Shown piece by piece: positions 6,192 through 7,705 of a stretch of DNA of 7,705 bases. Under the pieces are notes generated by a model. The model was not told where the DNA came from and did not search any database. It worked only from the letters and a program-made list of their open reading frames with translations. The stretch comes from Chloroflexota bacterium (GTDB lineage Bacteria > Chloroflexota > Dehalococcoidia > GIF9 > UBA5629), in NCBI GenBank assembly GCA_026389655.1, contig JAPLHL010000479.1:1-7705 (forward strand). Direction: 5' to 3'. A program made the translations under genes and the position numbers. Within the stretch, counting starts at the first letter, position 1. Every line of letters starts with the position of its first letter.

Positions 6192-7447
6192 CAACAAAAA
6201 GCGTGAATTTTACAGTCCATCACGTGGCCCGCATAGAGGGACACGGCAATATCATCGTCAATGCCAAGGACGGTAAAATAGAAGAGGTCAAATGGGAAGT
6301 TCCCGAGTCACCGCGATTTTTCGAGTCGATGCTGCGTGGACTCAGCTACTCAGACGTCAACTTCATAGCGCCGCGCATCTGCGGCATTTGTGCCGTAGCC
6401 CACGCTACCGCATCTATCGAGGCTACCGAGGCCGCCTTTAACATCCATCTGACCGAACAGGCCTCGCTTATCCGTGAATTGCTCTACGATGCAGAGACCG
6501 TTACCAGCCATGTGCTGCATACTTATTTCCTGGTCGCCCCTGATTTCCTTGGTGTCGGCAGTGTTATTCCACTGGCAACCACACATACCGATGTCGTGCT
6601 GAGGGCGCTGCGTATGAAGAAGTTCGCCAACAACTGGGCCGACATGCTTTGCGGACGCAAAACTCACCCCATCTCCATGGTGGCAGGAGGGTTCGTGAAG
6701 TGGCCCGAGATCGAGCAACTCAGGTGGCTCAAAGAAGCCCTGGAAGGTCAGTATATGCAGGACCTCGATAGCACTGTCGATCTCTTCAAGACACTCAAGT
6801 TCCCCGATTTCACCAGGGAGACAGAGTATATAGGCCTTTTCAGGCCGGATAAATACAGTTTTATCGGCGGCGCAATTGGCTCCACCGACTGCAAGCCCAT
6901 CCCCATTAACGATTACCTTAAGGTCACCAACGAGTTCTGCGTGCCCTGGTCGACAGCCAAATTCACCAAACACCTCCGTGATTCATACCAGGTGGGCGCG
7001 CTGGCACGCTTTAACATCAATCACGACAAGCTGCACCCCAAAGCGAAGAAAGTCGCCCAGATCTTCGGGCTCAAGGCCCCCTGCCATAATCCCTACTTCA
7101 TCAGCGTGGCCCAGCTCGTCGAGACCGTGCATGCCGTCGAGAACAGCATCATGATACTGGACAAGCTGCTTACAAAAGGAATCAAGCAGGAGAAGCCCGA
7201 GGTCAAGGTCAAAGCCGGGCGCGGTGTGGGCGCTGTGGAAGCTCCCAGGGGCATACTCTTCCATGACTACACCTTTGACGACGACGGCAAATGCATCGCC
7301 GCCAATATCATTATCCCTACCAACGAAAACCATAACAGCATCCAGCACGATTTCGAGAAGCTGCTACCCGAGATCATCGACCAACCGCAGGATAAGATCA
7401 AACTGGCCATGGAGATGCTGGTCAGGGCCTATGATCCCTGCGTATAA
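6188..7447 (+). CDS. hydA: sulfhydrogenase alpha subunit, [NiFe]-hydrogenase large subunit (HydA-like), stop inside C-terminal metal motif
   Basis: Encodes the catalytic subunit of the second hydrogenase, 419 residues as given, close to the group 3b size. HHVARIEGHGNI (11-22) and PRICGICAVAH (62-72; Cys65, Cys68) form the N-terminal metal site. The C-terminus should read DPCxxCxxH and then a short tail, but translation ends DPCV-stop (Cys418; TAA 7445-7447). The second Cys and the His are missing, so as written the protein cannot hold the Ni-Fe site normally. Just beyond, TGT (7449-7451, +1 frame) and CAT (7457-7459, original frame) supply the missing residues. Removing one base near 7445 and adding one in the CC at 7456-7457 would give DPCVKCSAH plus six residues. 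That frame would end at TGA 7478-7480, overlapping the next ATG. Two sequence errors or real decay are possible. The ATG at 6188 is supported by TGGAGGT (6172-6178) and a 4-bp overlap with hydD. Confidence 0.93.
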   Translation: MTTKSVNFTVHHVARIEGHGNIIVNAKDGKIEEVKWEVPESPRFFESMLRGLSYSDVNFIAPRICGICAVAHATASIEATEAAFNIHLTEQASLIRELLYDAETVTSHVLHTYFLVAPDFLGVGSVIPLATTHTDVVLRALRMKKFANNWADMLCGRKTHPISMVAGGFVKWPEIEQLRWLKEALEGQYMQDLDSTVDLFKTLKFPDFTRETEYIGLFRPDKYSFIGGAIGSTDCKPIPINDYLKVTNEFCVPWSTAKFTKHLRDSYQVGALARFNINHDKLHPKAKKVAQIFGLKAPCHNPYFISVAQLVETVHAVENSIMILDKLLTKGIKQEKPEVKVKAGRGVGAVEAPRGILFHDYTFDDDGKCIAANIIIPTNENHNSIQHDFEKLLPEIIDQPQDKIKLAMEMLVRAYDPCV

Positions 7448-7476
7448 ATGTTCCGCCATTGGTTTATAATAATGAA

Positions 7477-7705
7477 ATGAATAATACGGTAGAAAAAGAG
7501 AACAACACTTACCAGAGTGTCGCGTGGGCCGCATTCTATTCCCTCCTGGTTATTTTCGTTATTATAATGGCTGTTATCTTTCTTCCTGGTTTAAATAAAC
7601 TTCTAATTGGAGACGCATCCCTGTTGCTGGCAGGTTTGGTGCTAATATTACTCGGTTCATCACTTATTATATTTACTATCAAAGGAAAAATAGCTAAGCC
7701 CTTAC
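7477..7705 (+). CDS. partial small membrane protein, function unknown, cut by window end
   Basis: An open frame starts at ATG 7477 and runs without a stop to the window edge, giving 76 residues. After a polar N-terminus (MNNTVEKENNTYQ) there are two strongly hydrophobic stretches, about residues 17-37 and 48-68, joined by a short loop (PGLNKLLIGDAS) and followed by a basic segment (KGKIAK). This predicts an integral membrane protein with at least two helices. No family is recognised. No Shine-Dalgarno sequence is visible, but TATAAT at 7465-7470 lies six bases before the ATG, which is the geometry of a leaderless transcript. If the damaged hydA frame were repaired it would end at TGA 7478-7480, overlapping this start, so the gene may instead be a coupled operon member. 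An anchoring or unrelated role cannot be told from here. Confidence 0.6.
   Translation, partial: MNNTVEKENNTYQSVAWAAFYSLLVIFVIIMAVIFLPGLNKLLIGDASLLLAGLVLILLGSSLIIFTIKGKIAKPL

Noticed and set aside
6350..6973. Minus-strand open frame of about 207 codons opposite hydA
   Set aside because: It is antisense to a clearly conserved protein, shows no recognisable motif, and is explained by codon bias of the sense gene. The same applies to long antisense frames at 1944-2540, 2580-3170 and 3518-4114.
7439..7447. Selenocysteine readthrough at the HydA stop, or a split large subunit like VhuA/VhuU
   Set aside because: The stop is TAA rather than TGA, and the break falls inside the metal motif; no separate small frame carrying a complete DPCxxCxxH follows.
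1..7705. tRNA, rRNA, CRISPR, insertion sequence or attachment site
   Set aside because: No repeat arrays, transposase motifs, terminal repeats or tRNA-like folds were seen; nearly all of the window is accounted for by coding sequence.

Overview
The window carries two tandem group 3-type [NiFe]-hydrogenase gene sets on the + strand, preceded by a small ArsR-family regulator and followed by the start of a membrane protein. Protein-coding DNA is moderately GC-rich and the short intergenic gaps are AT-rich. The gene style (MvhDGA next to a HydBGDA set, frequent AGG/ATA codons, strong GGAGG-type ribosome binding sites) suggests an anaerobic bacterium, possibly of the Chloroflexota/Dehalococcoidia type. 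That taxonomic guess is inference from recall, not from any marker gene.

Layout. Bases 1-171: regulatory DNA with a good sigma70-like promoter, an inverted repeat over its -10 box, and an 11-bp inverted repeat flanking the region. 172-516: ArsR-type winged-helix regulator. 517-611: second promoter region (TTGACA-18-TTTAAT). 612-3449: mvhD, mvhG and mvhA, overlapping by 8 and 4 bp, all intact; they encode a methyl-viologen/F420-non-reducing type hydrogenase with its [2Fe-2S] adaptor. 3450-3571: AT-rich gap with a hairpin. 3572-7447: hydB, hydG, hydD and hydA, encoding a four-subunit NAD(P)-linked (sulfhydrogenase-like) hydrogenase. 7477 to the end: the first 76 codons of a small membrane protein.

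How the parts would work together. MvhA and MvhG split or form H2 and pass electrons to MvhD, which in known systems docks on a heterodisulfide-reductase (HdrA) partner; no hdr gene is in the window. HydA and HydD form a second H2-active core whose electrons go through HydB (two [4Fe-4S] clusters) to HydG (FAD, [2Fe-2S], NAD(P)H site). Together they could exchange electrons between an Hdr/ferredoxin pool and the NAD(P)H pool with H2 as the intermediate.

The most notable observation is that the second hydrogenase carries two lesions as given. hydB has a one-base frameshift at about 4439-4441 that cuts off its second [4Fe-4S] motif, although the rest of the gene follows intact in the -1 frame. 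hydA stops inside the nickel-binding DPCxxCxxH motif. The codons for the missing Cys and His survive just downstream, and the original frame would reach a TGA overlapping the next gene's ATG. Sequence error or recent decay are both possible.
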